Shown: positions 49,161 to 59,703, numbered from the stretch's first letter. The stretch is DNA of 64,000 bases from Niallia circulans (GCF_003726095.1 NZ_CP026031.1:744001-808000); one strand, 5' to 3'. A program made the numbers and translations. Notes: generated by a model not told the origin, from the sequence alone.

Positions 49161-51215
49161 GTGGAAATGAGTCAGTATTTAGAAGTTTTTATTGAAGAGA
49201 GTAAAGAACATTTACAAGCATGTAACGAACATTTATTAGAGTTAGAAAAGGATCCTGAAAATTTACAAATAGTAAATGAAATTTTCCGTGCAGCTCATAC
49301 TTTAAAAGGTATGTCTGCAACAATGGGGTATGAAGATTTGGCAAGTCTAACCCATCAAATGGAAAATGTACTCGATGCTATAAGGAATAAGAAAATTATT
49401 TTTTCTCCAGAAATATTGGATGTCATTTTCTTAGCTGTCGATGATCTTGATGCAATGGTAGAGTCAATCGCTAGTGGTGGAGATGGAAAAAGAAATGTAG
49501 AAGCAGTAGTTGAAAAGCTTATACAAATTGAAAAAGGACTTCCTTTAAACCAAAATACAGCAGAAGCAGAGGTTGCAGTAACTGCCATAGAGGATGCTCC
49601 TGCAAAGCAAAATCAATATGATGAATTTGAAACAACTGTATTACAGCAATCATCCGATCAAGGCTTTTTTACTTATGAAATCAATATTACATTAAAAAGT
49701 GACTGCTTATTAAAAGCTGCAAGAGTTTATATGATATTTGAAGCTCTAGAATCATTAGGAGAGGTTGTTAAGTCTATTCCTCCAGTGGAAGAGCTTGAAG
49801 AAGAAAAATTCGACTATGATTTTATGGTAACCCTTATATCAAAAGAGGCAGCAGATAAAATTGAAGCGTCTGTTATGAAAGTTTCAGAGGTAGAAAAGGT
49901 AGCTGTAAGGGAATTCTTTGCAAATAGTCAGTCTGCTAAGCAGCAAACGATAGTAGAAACTCCGGTTGTAGAAGCAGTACAAGCAAAAACGGATAATACA
50001 TCTGTTACAGAAAATAGCACTCCGGCTGAGACTAAACAGACTGAGAAACAAACAGGAACTAAAGTATCTAATAAAACCATTCGCGTTAATATTGAGCGTT
50101 TAGATATTCTAATGAATCTATTTGAGGAACTTGTTATCGACAGAGGAAGATTGGAACAAATTTCTTCCACCCTTAAAGATCAAGAGCTTCATGAAACGGT
50201 AGAAAGAATGTCAAGAGTTACTGGTGATCTTCAGAATATTATCCTAAATATGCGCATGGTTCCTGTTGAGACTGTATTTAATCGTTTCCCAAGAATGGTT
50301 AGGCAGCTTGCGCGTGATTTAAATAAGAAGATTGATTTACAAATTGTTGGTGCAGAAACAGAGCTTGATCGCACCGTTATAGATGAGATTGGTGATCCAT
50401 TAGTTCATTTAATTCGAAATGCTCTTGACCATGGAGTCGAAACACCAGAAGTGAGACGAGCGAATAATAAAAGCGAAGAAGGAACAGTTGTTCTTCGTGC
50501 ATATCATAGCGGAAACCATGTTTTTATTGAGTTGGAAGATGATGGAGCAGGAATTAATAAAGAAAAAGTCCTTTCTAAAGCAATTAATAAAGGAATTATT
50601 TCAAAAGAAGTAGCTAAAACATTAACGAATAATCAAATCGCTGAACTTATTTTTGCTTCTGGTTTTTCTACTGCTGATCAAATTTCTGATATTTCAGGAC
50701 GTGGAGTAGGGCTGGATGTAGTGAAAAATACAATTGAATCACTAGGTGGTTCGATTACAATCGAATCAGAGGAAGGAAAAGGATCGTTATTTTCTATCCA
50801 ATTACCATTAACCTTATCGATTATTTCTGTTATGCTAGTTGAAATTCAAGCAGAAAAGTATGCTATCCCATTGTCATCTATTATTGAGACAGCTATTGTC
50901 AATAAGAATGATTTAATGCATGCCCATGATCAAACAGTTATCGATTTCCGTGGCAAAGTGGTGCCATTATTATTCTTAAAGGATATTTTTGATGTGCCAT
51001 CAGCAGGAATCGAGAGTGACTATTATTCTGTCGTTATCGTAAGAAAAGGAGATAAATTAGCTGGTCTAGTTGTAGATGGATTTATCGGTCAGCAAGAAGT
51101 GGTTTTAAAATCACTAGGTACTTACCTTTCTAGTGCGTATGCTATTTCTGGCGCAACTATCTTAGGAGACGGACAAGTAGCTTTAATTATGGATTGTAAT
51201 GCTTTAATTAAGTAA
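49161..51215 (+). CDS. cheA: Chemotaxis histidine kinase CheA
   Basis: 684 residues from GTG 49161 (MEMSQYLEVFIEES, AAGGGATG 8 nt upstream); GTG 49152 and ATG 49167 are in frame. HPt domain with H46 (AAHTLKGMS), CheY-binding P2 region, acidic linker, dimerisation P3, HATPase P4 (HLIRNALDHGVE, DDGAG, GRGVGLDVV) and CheW-like P5. Phosphorylates CheY and CheB in response to receptors. Confidence 0.96.
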   Translation: MEMSQYLEVFIEESKEHLQACNEHLLELEKDPENLQIVNEIFRAAHTLKGMSATMGYEDLASLTHQMENVLDAIRNKKIIFSPEILDVIFLAVDDLDAMVESIASGGDGKRNVEAVVEKLIQIEKGLPLNQNTAEAEVAVTAIEDAPAKQNQYDEFETTVLQQSSDQGFFTYEINITLKSDCLLKAARVYMIFEALESLGEVVKSIPPVEELEEEKFDYDFMVTLISKEAADKIEASVMKVSEVEKVAVREFFANSQSAKQQTIVETPVVEAVQAKTDNTSVTENSTPAETKQTEKQTGTKVSNKTIRVNIERLDILMNLFEELVIDRGRLEQISSTLKDQELHETVERMSRVTGDLQNIILNMRMVPVETVFNRFPRMVRQLARDLNKKIDLQIVGAETELDRTVIDEIGDPLVHLIRNALDHGVETPEVRRANNKSEEGTVVLRAYHSGNHVFIELEDDGAGINKEKVLSKAINKGIISKEVAKTLTNNQIAELIFASGFSTADQISDISGRGVGLDVVKNTIESLGGSITIESEEGKGSLFSIQLPLTLSIISVMLVEIQAEKYAIPLSSIIETAIVNKNDLMHAHDQTVIDFRGKVVPLLFLKDIFDVPSAGIESDYYSVVIVRKGDKLAGLVVDGFIGQQEVVLKSLGTYLSSAYAISGATILGDGQVALIMDCNALIK

Positions 51216-51377
51216 TAACCTGTACAAGGATTAATAGATGTTAGCGCAAGTGGCTTTACCTTGGAATAAACTCATTAAGCAGAATTACTACTTGTCAGAA
51301 TTTGTTTATAAATGGGGGAATAATGATCTTGCGCTTTATAAATTGCAGATAGGTTATGTGAGAGGGATGAAAAGGAA

Positions 51378-51854
51378 ATGAGCGATGCAGTTTCAACAGA
51401 AGAGAAATTAATAATATTTGAATTGAAGGGAAAAGAATATGCTATTTCTGTCAATGAAGTAATGTCGATAGAGAAAAACATGCATATTACTAGAATTCCA
51501 AATATCGCTCCTTTTGTTAAAGGCGTGATTAATTTAAGGGGAGTAGTAACTCCCATTATTGATTTGCGACTTCGTTTTAATTTGGAAGAAATTCCATACA
51601 CGGATAGCACAAGAATTATCATTATTATGTTGGAAGATATGGAAGTAGGTATAATTGTTGATTCTGCTAATGATGTCGTAGATGTCGATACTTCTCTTTA
51701 TGAGCCTGCTCCAGAGACAATCAATGGCGATGAAGTCGATTATATAAAAGGTGTAGTAAAGCTTGATAAACGTTTATTAATTCTTGTTGATTTAGAAAAA
51801 GTGTTTGATCGAAATATATTAAGAAATTATGCTAATACTAAAAGTGATGAGTAA
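51378..51854 (+). CDS. cheW: Chemotaxis coupling protein CheW
   Basis: 158 residues. Beta-barrel adaptor joining receptors to CheA: FELKGKEYAISVNEVMSIE, NLRGVVTPIIDLR and GVVKLDKRLLILVDLEK. Ribosome site GAGAGGG region; 162-nt gap from cheA without a clear second gene. Confidence 0.94.
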   Translation: MSDAVSTEEKLIIFELKGKEYAISVNEVMSIEKNMHITRIPNIAPFVKGVINLRGVVTPIIDLRLRFNLEEIPYTDSTRIIIIMLEDMEVGIIVDSANDVVDVDTSLYEPAPETINGDEVDYIKGVVKLDKRLLILVDLEKVFDRNILRNYANTKSDE

Positions 51855-51856
51855 GT

Positions 51857-52498
51857 ATGGGGTATATTAATGATATAAATTCCTTAAAGCTTGATGTACT
51901 AAGAGAAATTGGTAATATTGGAGCAGGACATGCTGCAACTTCTTTATCTAAGCTTCTGAATAAAAAGATTGATATGAAGGTTCCGGATGTTCAAATTGTG
52001 ACATTTGATGAGATGATGGAAATGGCAGGCGGTGCTGATAATATTGTTGCTGGGGTGTTTTTACGAATTGAAGGAGATGTTCCAGGAAGTATGTTTTTTA
52101 TACTTCCTTTAGAGCAAGCTACTAAATTGGTTCAAGATATGATTGGTGACCCGTCTGTTAACTTAGCTAAACCGCCATATGATGAGTTATCTATGTCTGC
52201 ATTACAAGAACTAGGCAATATATTATCCGGTTCTTATTTGTCCTCTTTATCTGATTTTACGAAGTTATCTTTGTATCCATCCGTGCCAGCACTCGCAATT
52301 GATATGGTTGGTGCAATTGTTACATATGGATTAGTTGAACATTCTCAAGTAAGTGATTATGCGATTGTCATCAATACGGAGTTAAATGGAGAAGAAATCA
52401 CATTAGCCGACACTGTAAATGGCCATTTCTTTTTGCTGCCTGATCCTGATTCTTTTGCCGCTTTATTTCAATCATTGGGAGTGAAGGATGGTGACTGA
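51857..52498 (+). CDS. cheC: CheY-P phosphatase CheC
   Basis: 213 residues. Two ExxN phosphatase sites (LREIGNIGAGHAATSL near 15 and LQELGNILSGSYLSSL near 116). Works with CheD in Bacillus adaptation. ATG 2 nt after the cheW stop; overlaps cheD by 11 nt. Confidence 0.95.
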   Translation: MGYINDINSLKLDVLREIGNIGAGHAATSLSKLLNKKIDMKVPDVQIVTFDEMMEMAGGADNIVAGVFLRIEGDVPGSMFFILPLEQATKLVQDMIGDPSVNLAKPPYDELSMSALQELGNILSGSYLSSLSDFTKLSLYPSVPALAIDMVGAIVTYGLVEHSQVSDYAIVINTELNGEEITLADTVNGHFFLLPDPDSFAALFQSLGVKDGD

Positions 52499-52988
52499 CC
52501 AAATTACAGTAATAAAAGTTGGGATTGCTGATATGAATGTGGTAGAGTCTCCTAATACAATTCGGACTTCTGGACTTGGTTCATGTGTGGGTATTGTATT
52601 ATATAGCTCCCTAAAACCAATTGCTGGTTTAGCACATATTATGCTTCCAGAAGCATCCATATCTAAATCCGGAACTCTTAATAAAGCTAAATTCGCAGAT
52701 ACAGCCATTGTAGAACTAGTAGAGCGTTTAGAAGGATTAGGAATAAAGAGAAGTACGTTGTTAGCAAAAATTGCCGGAGGAGCTCAAATGTTTCAGTTTA
52801 CTGGGACAAGCGATGTTATGAGAATAGGACCTCGAAATGTTGAAGCGGTTAAAAATACACTACAATCTTTAAGGATTAAATTGGTAAGTGAAGATGTGGG
52901 TGGAAATAGTGGTAGAACAATTGAGTTCTGTCCTGCTACCCATGAATTAACAATTCGAACGGTGAATAAAGGGATTCATATTATATAG
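52488..52988 (+). CDS. cheD: Receptor glutamine deamidase CheD
   Basis: 166 residues. Catalytic C33 (GLGSCVGIVLY) and H50 (GLAHIMLPE). Deamidates chemoreceptor glutamines and stimulates CheC. Last gene of the main fla/che unit here; a terminator follows 31 nt after its stop. Confidence 0.95.
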   Translation: MVTDQITVIKVGIADMNVVESPNTIRTSGLGSCVGIVLYSSLKPIAGLAHIMLPEASISKSGTLNKAKFADTAIVELVERLEGLGIKRSTLLAKIAGGAQMFQFTGTSDVMRIGPRNVEAVKNTLQSLRIKLVSEDVGGNSGRTIEFCPATHELTIRTVNKGIHII

Positions 52989-53498
52989 TGTATAGCAATA
53001 CTTTTAAAAGCAGTGAAATAAGACTACCTCTAATTTAAAGAATCCATGGTTGGGACTTTGGAATGTATTCTTTTATTAAGAGATAGTCTTTTTATTTGTT
53101 TTTCTTGGGAATTTCACTAAAAAAGAACGGATAATTACAGTTGGTAGTTCTTATTACCTAATTTTAAATGAGGTATTAGAAAGAATAGCTAATAATTCAC
53201 ATCTTCTGCTAAAATCAATAGTGAAATATATACATAAATAAATGGATAGGTATATCTTCCTTTCCTATCAAATCTATTTTTAAACTGAATGGATAGGAAT
53301 ATAAATGCTAAAAATAAAATATGCAGACAAGCTCCTTATATGGTAATGAATACAAAAATATTGATTTTTTTGCTGGATTTAGGGGATATAGATAGGGAAG
53401 AAATATACTTATATCCTTTTCAAGTTGTTACTTATATAGATAGAACTAGTTATATGCGTGTATGGGGTTCATTGTTTATAGAGGAGGGAAATAATTTA
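52989..53498. other. 510-nt gap between cheD and sigD
   Basis: Holds the terminator-like hairpin below, and GGATAGG/CCTATC inverted copies near 53245-53290. The sigD frame stays open upstream to 53289, but the residues (rich in I, Y, N) look non-coding and lack a ribosome site. In B. subtilis sigD follows cheD closely, so this gap is unusual. Confidence 0.6.
53020..53104 (+). terminator. Long imperfect terminator after cheD
   Basis: AAGACTA and the following TAAAGAAT (5' arm, 53020-53041) pair with ATTCTTT, TTAAGAG and TAGTCTT (53077-53100), then a T-rich tail. Internal mismatches near the middle. Confidence 0.6.
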
Positions 53499-54263
53499 AT
53501 GGCAAAGGAATCAACAACAGAAGAGAAGCAAGCGTGGGAAATGTGGACTAGTACGAGAGATCAGGAAGCAGGTAATCAATTAATTAAAAAATATATGCCT
53601 TTAGTGAGTTTTCATGTTCAAAGAATTTCGATAGGGTTACCAAAAAGTGTTTCACGAGATGAACTAACAAGTCTTGGAATGATGGGCCTATATGATGCCT
53701 TACAACGCTTTGATCCAAATAGGGACTTAAAGTTTGATACATATGCCTCCTTTCGAATTAGAGGCAGTATTATTGATGGGCTTCGTAAAGAAGACTGGTT
53801 ATCTAGAGGCACGAGAGAAAAGTCAAAAAAAATTGAGGCGGCTATTGAAAAACTCGAACAGAAATTAATGAGAAATATTACTGTTCAAGAAATTGCTGAT
53901 GAGTTAGAGACTAGTGTTGACGAAGTATATGCAACAATGAATGAACATTTTTTTGCAAATATATTATCTATTGATGAGCAGATGAATGAAGGAGAAGAGA
54001 AAGAAGCACAGAGTTTCTCGATTCGTGATGATAAAACGGTTATTCCAGAGGAAAAAGTCGTAAAGGATGAACTAGTCCAAGAGATGGCCGCAAAAATTAA
54101 AGAGCTTAATGAAAAGGAGCAGCTTGTAATTAGTTTGTTTTATAAGGAAGAATTAACATTAACGGAAATTGGACAAGTAATGAATTTATCTACTTCTCGC
54201 ATATCTCAAATTCACTCCAAAGCTATATTTAAATTAAGACATTCATTAGAAAAAGTAATATAA
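53499..54263 (+). CDS. sigD: Flagellar sigma factor SigD
   Basis: 254 residues, same length as B. subtilis SigD, from ATG 53499 after GAGGAGGGA. Region 2 (LIKKYMPLVSFHVQRIS, FDPNRDLKFDTYASFRIRG), region 3 (WLSRGTREKSKKIEAAI) and region 4 HTH (LTLTEIGQVMNLSTSRISQIHSKA). Drives late flagellin, motor, chemoreceptor and autolysin genes. The open frame extends to 53289 but the ribosome site fixes the start. Confidence 0.95.
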   Translation: MAKESTTEEKQAWEMWTSTRDQEAGNQLIKKYMPLVSFHVQRISIGLPKSVSRDELTSLGMMGLYDALQRFDPNRDLKFDTYASFRIRGSIIDGLRKEDWLSRGTREKSKKIEAAIEKLEQKLMRNITVQEIADELETSVDEVYATMNEHFFANILSIDEQMNEGEEKEAQSFSIRDDKTVIPEEKVVKDELVQEMAAKIKELNEKEQLVISLFYKEELTLTEIGQVMNLSTSRISQIHSKAIFKLRHSLEKVI

Positions 54264-54282
54264 CGAAAAAGGATGAGTGCAC

Positions 54283-54594
54283 ATGAGTTTAAAAGCATTA
54301 GAAATGCAAGTTGCATTACCACGAACTTATGATGCAGGGAAGCTTCAAGAACAACAGGATCAAAAACATCAGCAAATGTACACCTTCGCTGCTCAAGAAA
54401 CCGGTAAGGAGGAAGAAAGAAAGCGAACAACGGTTATTAAGGGGGAAGGGAACGGTAAAGTTACTTCCAAGAAAAAAAGGGATAAGCAGTTTTTCGAAAC
54501 AGAGATGAGGAAAGATGAAAAGGAATTAGACGATTTAGAGAGAATACAAACGATACATCCTTATAAAGGAAAAAGTATCGACTTTAGTGGATAG
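54283..54594 (+). CDS. Conserved small protein between sigD and swrB
   Basis: 103 residues from ATG 54283 (AAGGATGAG upstream). N-terminus SLKALEMQVALPRTYDAGK and C-terminus HPYKGKSIDFSG are the ends I recall as conserved among Bacillales homologues; the middle is a charged K/E/R-rich linker. No membrane segment or known domain. Sits 19 nt after sigD and 9 nt before swrB, so probably part of motility regulation, but no function is known to me. Confidence 0.7.
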   Translation: MSLKALEMQVALPRTYDAGKLQEQQDQKHQQMYTFAAQETGKEEERKRTTVIKGEGNGKVTSKKKRDKQFFETEMRKDEKELDDLERIQTIHPYKGKSIDFSG

Positions 54595-54603
54595 AGGGAT
54601 GAA

Positions 54604-55164
54604 ATGGTTAATTTTTTACTTTTTTTAAGTATTACTTTAAATTTAATTGCTATACTTTGCATCGTTATTTTGTATGTCAGACAAAATCGCTTTGTAAATC
54701 TTGAAAAGGATCAGAGAAAGAATTTAGAAGAAATGGAAGAAGTGATTTCTACTTTTATTACAGAAATAAAAGTAGAAAATGAACAGTTTTTAAATAGACT
54801 TACTAGCTTTGATCCTAATGAGGATCTACTAGGTAAGAAAGTAGAAGACAATAAGGGTAAAGCTGAAAGTTTGGAATATAAGCCGAGAGAGATAAAAGGC
54901 AATAAAGCGATGCTGAATGCTTATAAAAATGTGACGGATTCTATACAAGAAAATAGTTTAACAGAGGATCGGTTGGAGAAGGAAGATGTCAACGAACTAT
55001 TAAATTTAATCTTGCCACCAGAAAAAAAGCAGAAAGAAAAGTCAATAGTAGAAGTAGCAAAAGAGATGCAGGCGGAAGGGAAAAGCATCGAGGATATAGC
55101 AAAAGCATTAAATAAAGGCAAGACAGAGATGGAACTATTGCTTAAATTTAGACAAAATTCGTAA
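54604..55164 (+). CDS. swrB: SwrB-like membrane protein (YlxL/DUF6115)
   Basis: 186 residues. One N-terminal membrane helix (about 3-23), then a coiled coil (about 30-70), a charged linker and a C-terminal helical segment (VAKEMQAEGKSIEDIAKALNKG). Same place as B. subtilis swrB, which promotes flagellar assembly and swarming by activating the FliP-linked export step; orthology inferred from position and layout. Confidence 0.75.
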   Translation: MVNFLLFLSITLNLIAILCIVILYVRQNRFVNLEKDQRKNLEEMEEVISTFITEIKVENEQFLNRLTSFDPNEDLLGKKVEDNKGKAESLEYKPREIKGNKAMLNAYKNVTDSIQENSLTEDRLEKEDVNELLNLILPPEKKQKEKSIVEVAKEMQAEGKSIEDIAKALNKGKTEMELLLKFRQNS

Positions 55165-55170
55165 ATGTAC

Positions 55171-55199
55171 TTGATTGTGCACAGTACATATGCTATATT
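55171..55199 (+). promoter_or_regulatory. Sigma-A promoter of rpsB
   Basis: TTGATT (55171-55176), 17-nt spacer, extended -10 TGC-TATATT (55194-55199). Leader about 110 nt. Confidence 0.8.
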
Positions 55200-55230
55200 A
55201 ACAAATGGTGTTAATACACACGCTTTTGGA

Positions 55231-55270
55231 TTTAATCATTGGTGCTGTAAACTTTACAGTTTTGATTAAA
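55231..55270 (+). promoter_or_regulatory. Hairpin in the rpsB leader
   Basis: TTTAATCA (55231-55238) pairs with TGATTAAA (55263-55270); inside, CTGTAA (55245-55250) pairs with TTACAG (55254-55259). No U-tract follows, so it is not a terminator. A role in S2 autoregulation is inferred. Confidence 0.45.
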
Positions 55271-55303
55271 AATGATAAAAGCGGAGGAAATCAAAACCAT
55301 TAG

Positions 55304-56017
<714 letters not shown>

Positions 56018-56104
56018 TTAGAACCGAATGACTTGTTATACAAAATAGTTTTGGATCAATTGATAAACTAAAATGGATAATAAGTAATTGTTAGGGACTT
56101 GTGG

Positions 56105-56143
56105 AAAAGGTGATAAAGAGCATCCCTCTTATCACCTTTTTTT
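56105..56143 (+). terminator. Terminator/attenuator between rpsB and tsf
   Basis: Stem AAAAGGTGATAA / TTATCACCTTTT (12 bp), further pairing inside, then TTT. It probably sets the rpsB:tsf ratio. Confidence 0.85.
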
Positions 56144-56215
56144 CAAGCGTCCTGCTTAAAAGGGAGATAAATTGGATAAAAAAATAATACATAAACCTTA
56201 AGGAGGCAAATTACT

Positions 56216-57100
56216 ATGGCTGTTACAGCTCAAATGGTAAAAGAACTACGTGAAAAAACTGGTGCTGGAATGATGGATTGTAAAAAAGCACTTACTGAAA
56301 CAAATGGTGATTTAGATAAAGCGATTGACTTCTTACGTGAAAAAGGGATTTCAAGTGCTGCAAAGAAAGCAGATCGTGTAGCAGCTGAAGGTTCAACTTT
56401 CATCGCGGTAGAAGGTAATGAAGCAGTAATTCTTGAAGTTAACTCTGAAACAGATTTCGTTGCGAAAAACGAAGGTTTCCAAACTTTGGTTAAAGAACTT
56501 GCTTCCCATCTCTTAGCTACTAAACCTGCAAGTGTTGAAGAAGCACATACTTCTAATATTACAGAAGGAACTACTGTTGAAGCACACATCAATGCTGCAA
56601 TCGCTAAAATTGGCGAAAAATTATCTTTACGTCGTTTTGAAATCAAAACAAAAACGGATAATGATGCTTTCGGTGCATACCTTCATATGGGTGGACGCAT
56701 TGGTGTTCTAACTGTATTAGAAGGAACTACTGATGAATCAGCTGCTAAAGATGTTGCAATGCACATTGCTGCATTAAACCCTAAATATATTTCTCGTGAC
56801 CAAGTTTCTCAAGAAGAAGTGGCACATGAGAGAGAAGTATTAACACAACAAGCACTTAACGAAGGAAAACCAGCTAACATTGTTGAAAAAATGGTTGAAG
56901 GCCGCTTAGGTAAATATTTTGAAGATGTATGTGCACTTGATCAATCATTTGTTAAAAACCCAGATCAAAAGGTTCGCCAATTCGTAGAATCTAAGGGTGC
57001 AACTTTACGTGAATTCGTTCGTTACGAAGTAGGAGAAGGAATCGAAAAACGTGAAGATAACTTTGCTGAAGAAGTTATGAACCAAGTAAACAAGAAATAA
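56216..57100 (+). CDS. tsf: Elongation factor Ts
   Basis: 294 residues. N-terminal [18 protein letters not shown], core [14 protein letters not shown], and [11 protein letters not shown]. Guanine nucleotide exchange factor of EF-Tu. AAGGAGG ribosome site. Confidence 0.97.
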   Translation: MAVTAQMVKELREKTGAGMMDCKKALTETNGDLDKAIDFLREKGISSAAKKADRVAAEGSTFIAVEGNEAVILEVNSETDFVAKNEGFQTLVKELASHLLATKPASVEEAHTSNITEGTTVEAHINAAIAKIGEKLSLRRFEIKTKTDNDAFGAYLHMGGRIGVLTVLEGTTDESAAKDVAMHIAALNPKYISRDQVSQEEVAHEREVLTQQALNEGKPANIVEKMVEGRLGKYFEDVCALDQSFVKNPDQKVRQFVESKGATLREFVRYEVGEGIEKREDNFAEEVMNQVNKK

Positions 57101-57122
57101 TAAATGAGCGATTAATGTTTTC

Positions 57123-57152
57123 ATAGGGGGCACCATGGTGTTCCCTATTTTT
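57123..57152 (+). terminator. Terminator-like hairpin between tsf and pyrH
   Basis: Stem ATAGGGGGCAC / GTGTTCCCTAT (two G-U pairs), loop CATG, then TTTTT. pyrH starts 30 nt later, so read-through must occur. Confidence 0.7.
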
Positions 57153-57182
57153 CAAGATATTACAAATAAAGCGGAGGTTTCC

Positions 57183-57917
57183 ATGAGTAGTAATCCAAAA
57201 TATAAACGTGTTGTTCTGAAATTAAGTGGCGAAGCATTAGCTGGTGAGGCTGGATTTGGTATAAATCCAAGTATCATTAAAAACGTAGCACAGCAAGTAA
57301 AGGAAGTTGCTGATCTTGGTGTGGAAGCAGCTGTAGTAGTCGGCGGTGGAAATATTTGGCGTGGTAAAATTGGGGAAGAAATGGGAATGGACCGTGCAAA
57401 CGCTGATTACATGGGAATGCTCGCTACAGTAATGAATTCATTAGCCCTTCAAGATAGTTTAGAGCAAATGGGCATTGAAACACGTGTTCAATCTTCTATC
57501 GAAATGAGACAGGTAGCTGAGCCATATATTAGAAGACGTGCAATTCGACATCTTGAGAAAAAACGTGTTGTGATTTTTGCAGCGGGAACAGGAAACCCTT
57601 ATTTCTCAACAGATACAACAGCTGCCTTACGAGCTGCTGAAATAGAAGCAGACGTTATACTAATGGCGAAGAATAATGTGGATGGCGTATATTCTGCAGA
57701 TCCGAAAGTGGATAAAACTGCTACGAAATACGAGGAACTTACTTATTTTGATGTGATTAAAGATGGTCTTGCTGTAATGGATTCAACCGCTTCATCATTA
57801 TGTATGGACAATGATATTCCGTTAATTGTATTCTCTATTACGGAAAATGGCAATATTAAGAGAGCTGTAATGGGAGAAACAATTGGAACAATAGTGAGGG
57901 GGAAAAATAATGCCTAA
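57183..57917 (+). CDS. pyrH: Uridylate kinase
   Basis: 244 residues from ATG 57183 (GCGGAGGTTTCC upstream); the frame reaches ATG 57135 but those codons overlap the hairpin. Amino-acid-kinase fold: [20 protein letters not shown] and DGVYSADP. Makes UDP from UMP, and is feedback-inhibited by UTP. Overlaps frr by 8 nt. Confidence 0.95.
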   Translation: MSSNPKYKRVVLKLSGEALAGEAGFGINPSIIKNVAQQVKEVADLGVEAAVVVGGGNIWRGKIGEEMGMDRANADYMGMLATVMNSLALQDSLEQMGIETRVQSSIEMRQVAEPYIRRRAIRHLEKKRVVIFAAGTGNPYFSTDTTAALRAAEIEADVILMAKNNVDGVYSADPKVDKTATKYEELTYFDVIKDGLAVMDSTASSLCMDNDIPLIVFSITENGNIKRAVMGETIGTIVRGKNNA

Positions 57918-58467
57918 ACAAGTTATCGCTAATACAAAGGACAGAATGGATAAAGCAATTCAAAGCTACTCGCGCGAGCTTGCAAGTATTCGTGCTGGAA
58001 GAGCAAATGCTTCCTTATTAGACCGTATTACAGTTGATTATTATGGTGCTCCAACACCGGTTAACCAACTTGCAGGTATCAGTGTACCAGAGGCTAGATT
58101 ACTTGTTATTCAGCCGTACGATAAAACCGTTCTTGGAGATATTGAAAAAGCTATTCTTAAATCTGATATAGGTTTAAATCCTTCTAATGATGGTAGTGTT
58201 ATCCGTCTTTCTATTCCAATGTTAACAGAAGAGCGTCGTAAGGAATTAGTGAAGAATGTGAAAAAAGAATCAGAAGAAGCAAAAATTGCTATTCGAAATA
58301 TTCGCCGTGACGGCAATGATGATTTGAAAAAGTTAGAGAAAAATGGAGAAATCACAGAAGATGATCTTCGCGGCTACAATGATGACATTCAAAAATTAAC
58401 AGATGAGTACATCAATAAAGTCGATGCTTTAACAAAAGAAAAAGAAAAAGAAATTTTAGAAGTATAA
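57910..58467 (+). CDS. frr: Ribosome recycling factor
   Basis: 185 residues. Three-helix bundle with hinge: [21 protein letters not shown] near the start and [18 protein letters not shown]. Splits post-termination ribosomes with EF-G. The ATG overlaps the pyrH end; GAGGG site. A strong terminator follows. Confidence 0.97.
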   Translation: MPKQVIANTKDRMDKAIQSYSRELASIRAGRANASLLDRITVDYYGAPTPVNQLAGISVPEARLLVIQPYDKTVLGDIEKAILKSDIGLNPSNDGSVIRLSIPMLTEERRKELVKNVKKESEEAKIAIRNIRRDGNDDLKKLEKNGEITEDDLRGYNDDIQKLTDEYINKVDALTKEKEKEILEV

Positions 58468-58532
58468 TCTAAACGTATTTTAGTGGATATTTCTACATTT
58501 CAATTGAATAGGATGTTTACTATTCTTGAGTT

Positions 58533-58563
58533 AAACCCTCTACTTTATAGGGGGTTTTTTTCT
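58533..58563 (+). terminator. Terminator after frr
   Basis: Stem AAACCCTCTA / TAGGGGGTTT (one G-U) with loop then a run of T. Confidence 0.88.
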
Positions 58564-58909
58564 TCATGTTAGCAAAAATAAGGATTGAAATATTGCTCGA
58601 AATATTATTTCTTTGTACATAAAATAGTGAAAACCAATGAGTTTTTTAATTGATAGTTGCTTAGGTTGACTATTTTCCTATAATATAGAAAGGGAACTTA
58701 TTTGATTATCTTTTTGTTGGATAGGTTCATGGAAAAGAATTTAATAGAAAAGTGGATCCTTACCATTAGTAGTTTATGCAATATCGTTATCATGATGATT
58801 ATCCTAATTAGTAGATAATATAAACAGATATAGATAATAGTATTTACCATATACATAATCACTGTGAATAGAGAGTTACAAAAGGGATCTATTTTGGAGG
58901 AGCTATTTT
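58564..58909. other. Gap frr-uppS
   Basis: The gap is 442 nt in all (58468-58909). Apart from the frr terminator and a possible promoter, the stretch 58700-58909 is AT-rich with several TAGATAATA-like strings and no open frame. Confidence 0.5.
58657..58684 (+). promoter_or_regulatory. Candidate sigma-A promoter of uppS operon
   Basis: TTGCTT (58657-58662), 16-nt spacer, TATAAT (58679-58684). It lies 226 nt upstream of uppS. Confidence 0.5.
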
Positions 58910-59686
58910 ATGTTTAACAAAATAAGGTTATGGAAGAAGAAAACTGTTTCTTCTACTTTCCAAGACCGAATATCAGCACTTAAAATGCGACAAATTCCAG
59001 AGCATGTTGCAATTATCATGGATGGAAATGGAAGATGGGCGAAAAAGAGAACGTTGCCTAGAATTGCAGGCCATCATGAAGGAATGAAATGTGTAAAGCG
59101 AATTACAGCTATTGCAAATGATCTTGGAATCAAAGTGTTAACTTTATATGCGTTTTCCACAGAAAATTGGAAAAGGCCAAAATCGGAAGTTGATTACATT
59201 CTGTCCCTTCCAGAACAATTTCTTAGTACATTTTTGCCTGAATTAATTGAAAAAAATGTTCGCGTAACAGCCATTGGCTATACAGAAGGATTACCAGAAT
59301 CTACTTTGAATGCCCTAAATCGAGCAGTAGAACAAACAAAGCATAATACAGGTCTTCATTTAAACTTTGCCTTAAATTATGGTTCTCGGGCCGAAATCAT
59401 AGATGCTGTTAAAAATGTTGTAAAAGACAGTCAAACGGGAAAAATAGAAATAGATAACTTAACAGAAGAAGTATTTTCCTCTTATTTGATGACAGAAGAT
59501 ATAATCGAGCCAGATTTATTAATTCGTACAAGTGGGGAAGTAAGAATAAGCAACTTTATGCTTTGGCAAATAGCTTATTCTGAACTGTACTTTACAAATG
59601 TACTATGGCCAGATTTTAATGAACTACATTTATTCGAAGCAATAGAAGAATTTCAAAACAGACAACGCCGTTTTGGCGGAGTCTGA
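58910..59686 (+). CDS. uppS: Undecaprenyl diphosphate synthase
   Basis: 258 residues. cis-Prenyltransferase: catalytic D38 in HVAIIMDGNGRWAKKR, TLYAFSTENWKRP and LIRTSGEVRISNFMLWQIAYSELYF. Supplies the lipid carrier for peptidoglycan. GGAGGAG site. cdsA follows after 17 nt. Confidence 0.96.
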   Translation: MFNKIRLWKKKTVSSTFQDRISALKMRQIPEHVAIIMDGNGRWAKKRTLPRIAGHHEGMKCVKRITAIANDLGIKVLTLYAFSTENWKRPKSEVDYILSLPEQFLSTFLPELIEKNVRVTAIGYTEGLPESTLNALNRAVEQTKHNTGLHLNFALNYGSRAEIIDAVKNVVKDSQTGKIEIDNLTEEVFSSYLMTEDIIEPDLLIRTSGEVRISNFMLWQIAYSELYFTNVLWPDFNELHLFEAIEEFQNRQRRFGGV

Positions 59687-59703
59687 AGAGAGTTGGTTTA
59701 GAG

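Noticed and set aside
51216..51377. Small gene between cheA and cheW
   Set aside because: Only very short frames, none with a ribosome site.
53289..53498. 70-residue N-terminal extension of SigD
   Set aside because: No ribosome site, non-coding composition, and SigD from ATG 53499 has the normal length.
58666..58684. TTGACT plus TATAAT as uppS promoter
   Set aside because: Spacing is only 7 nt; TTGCTT 16 nt upstream of the same -10 is the better partner.
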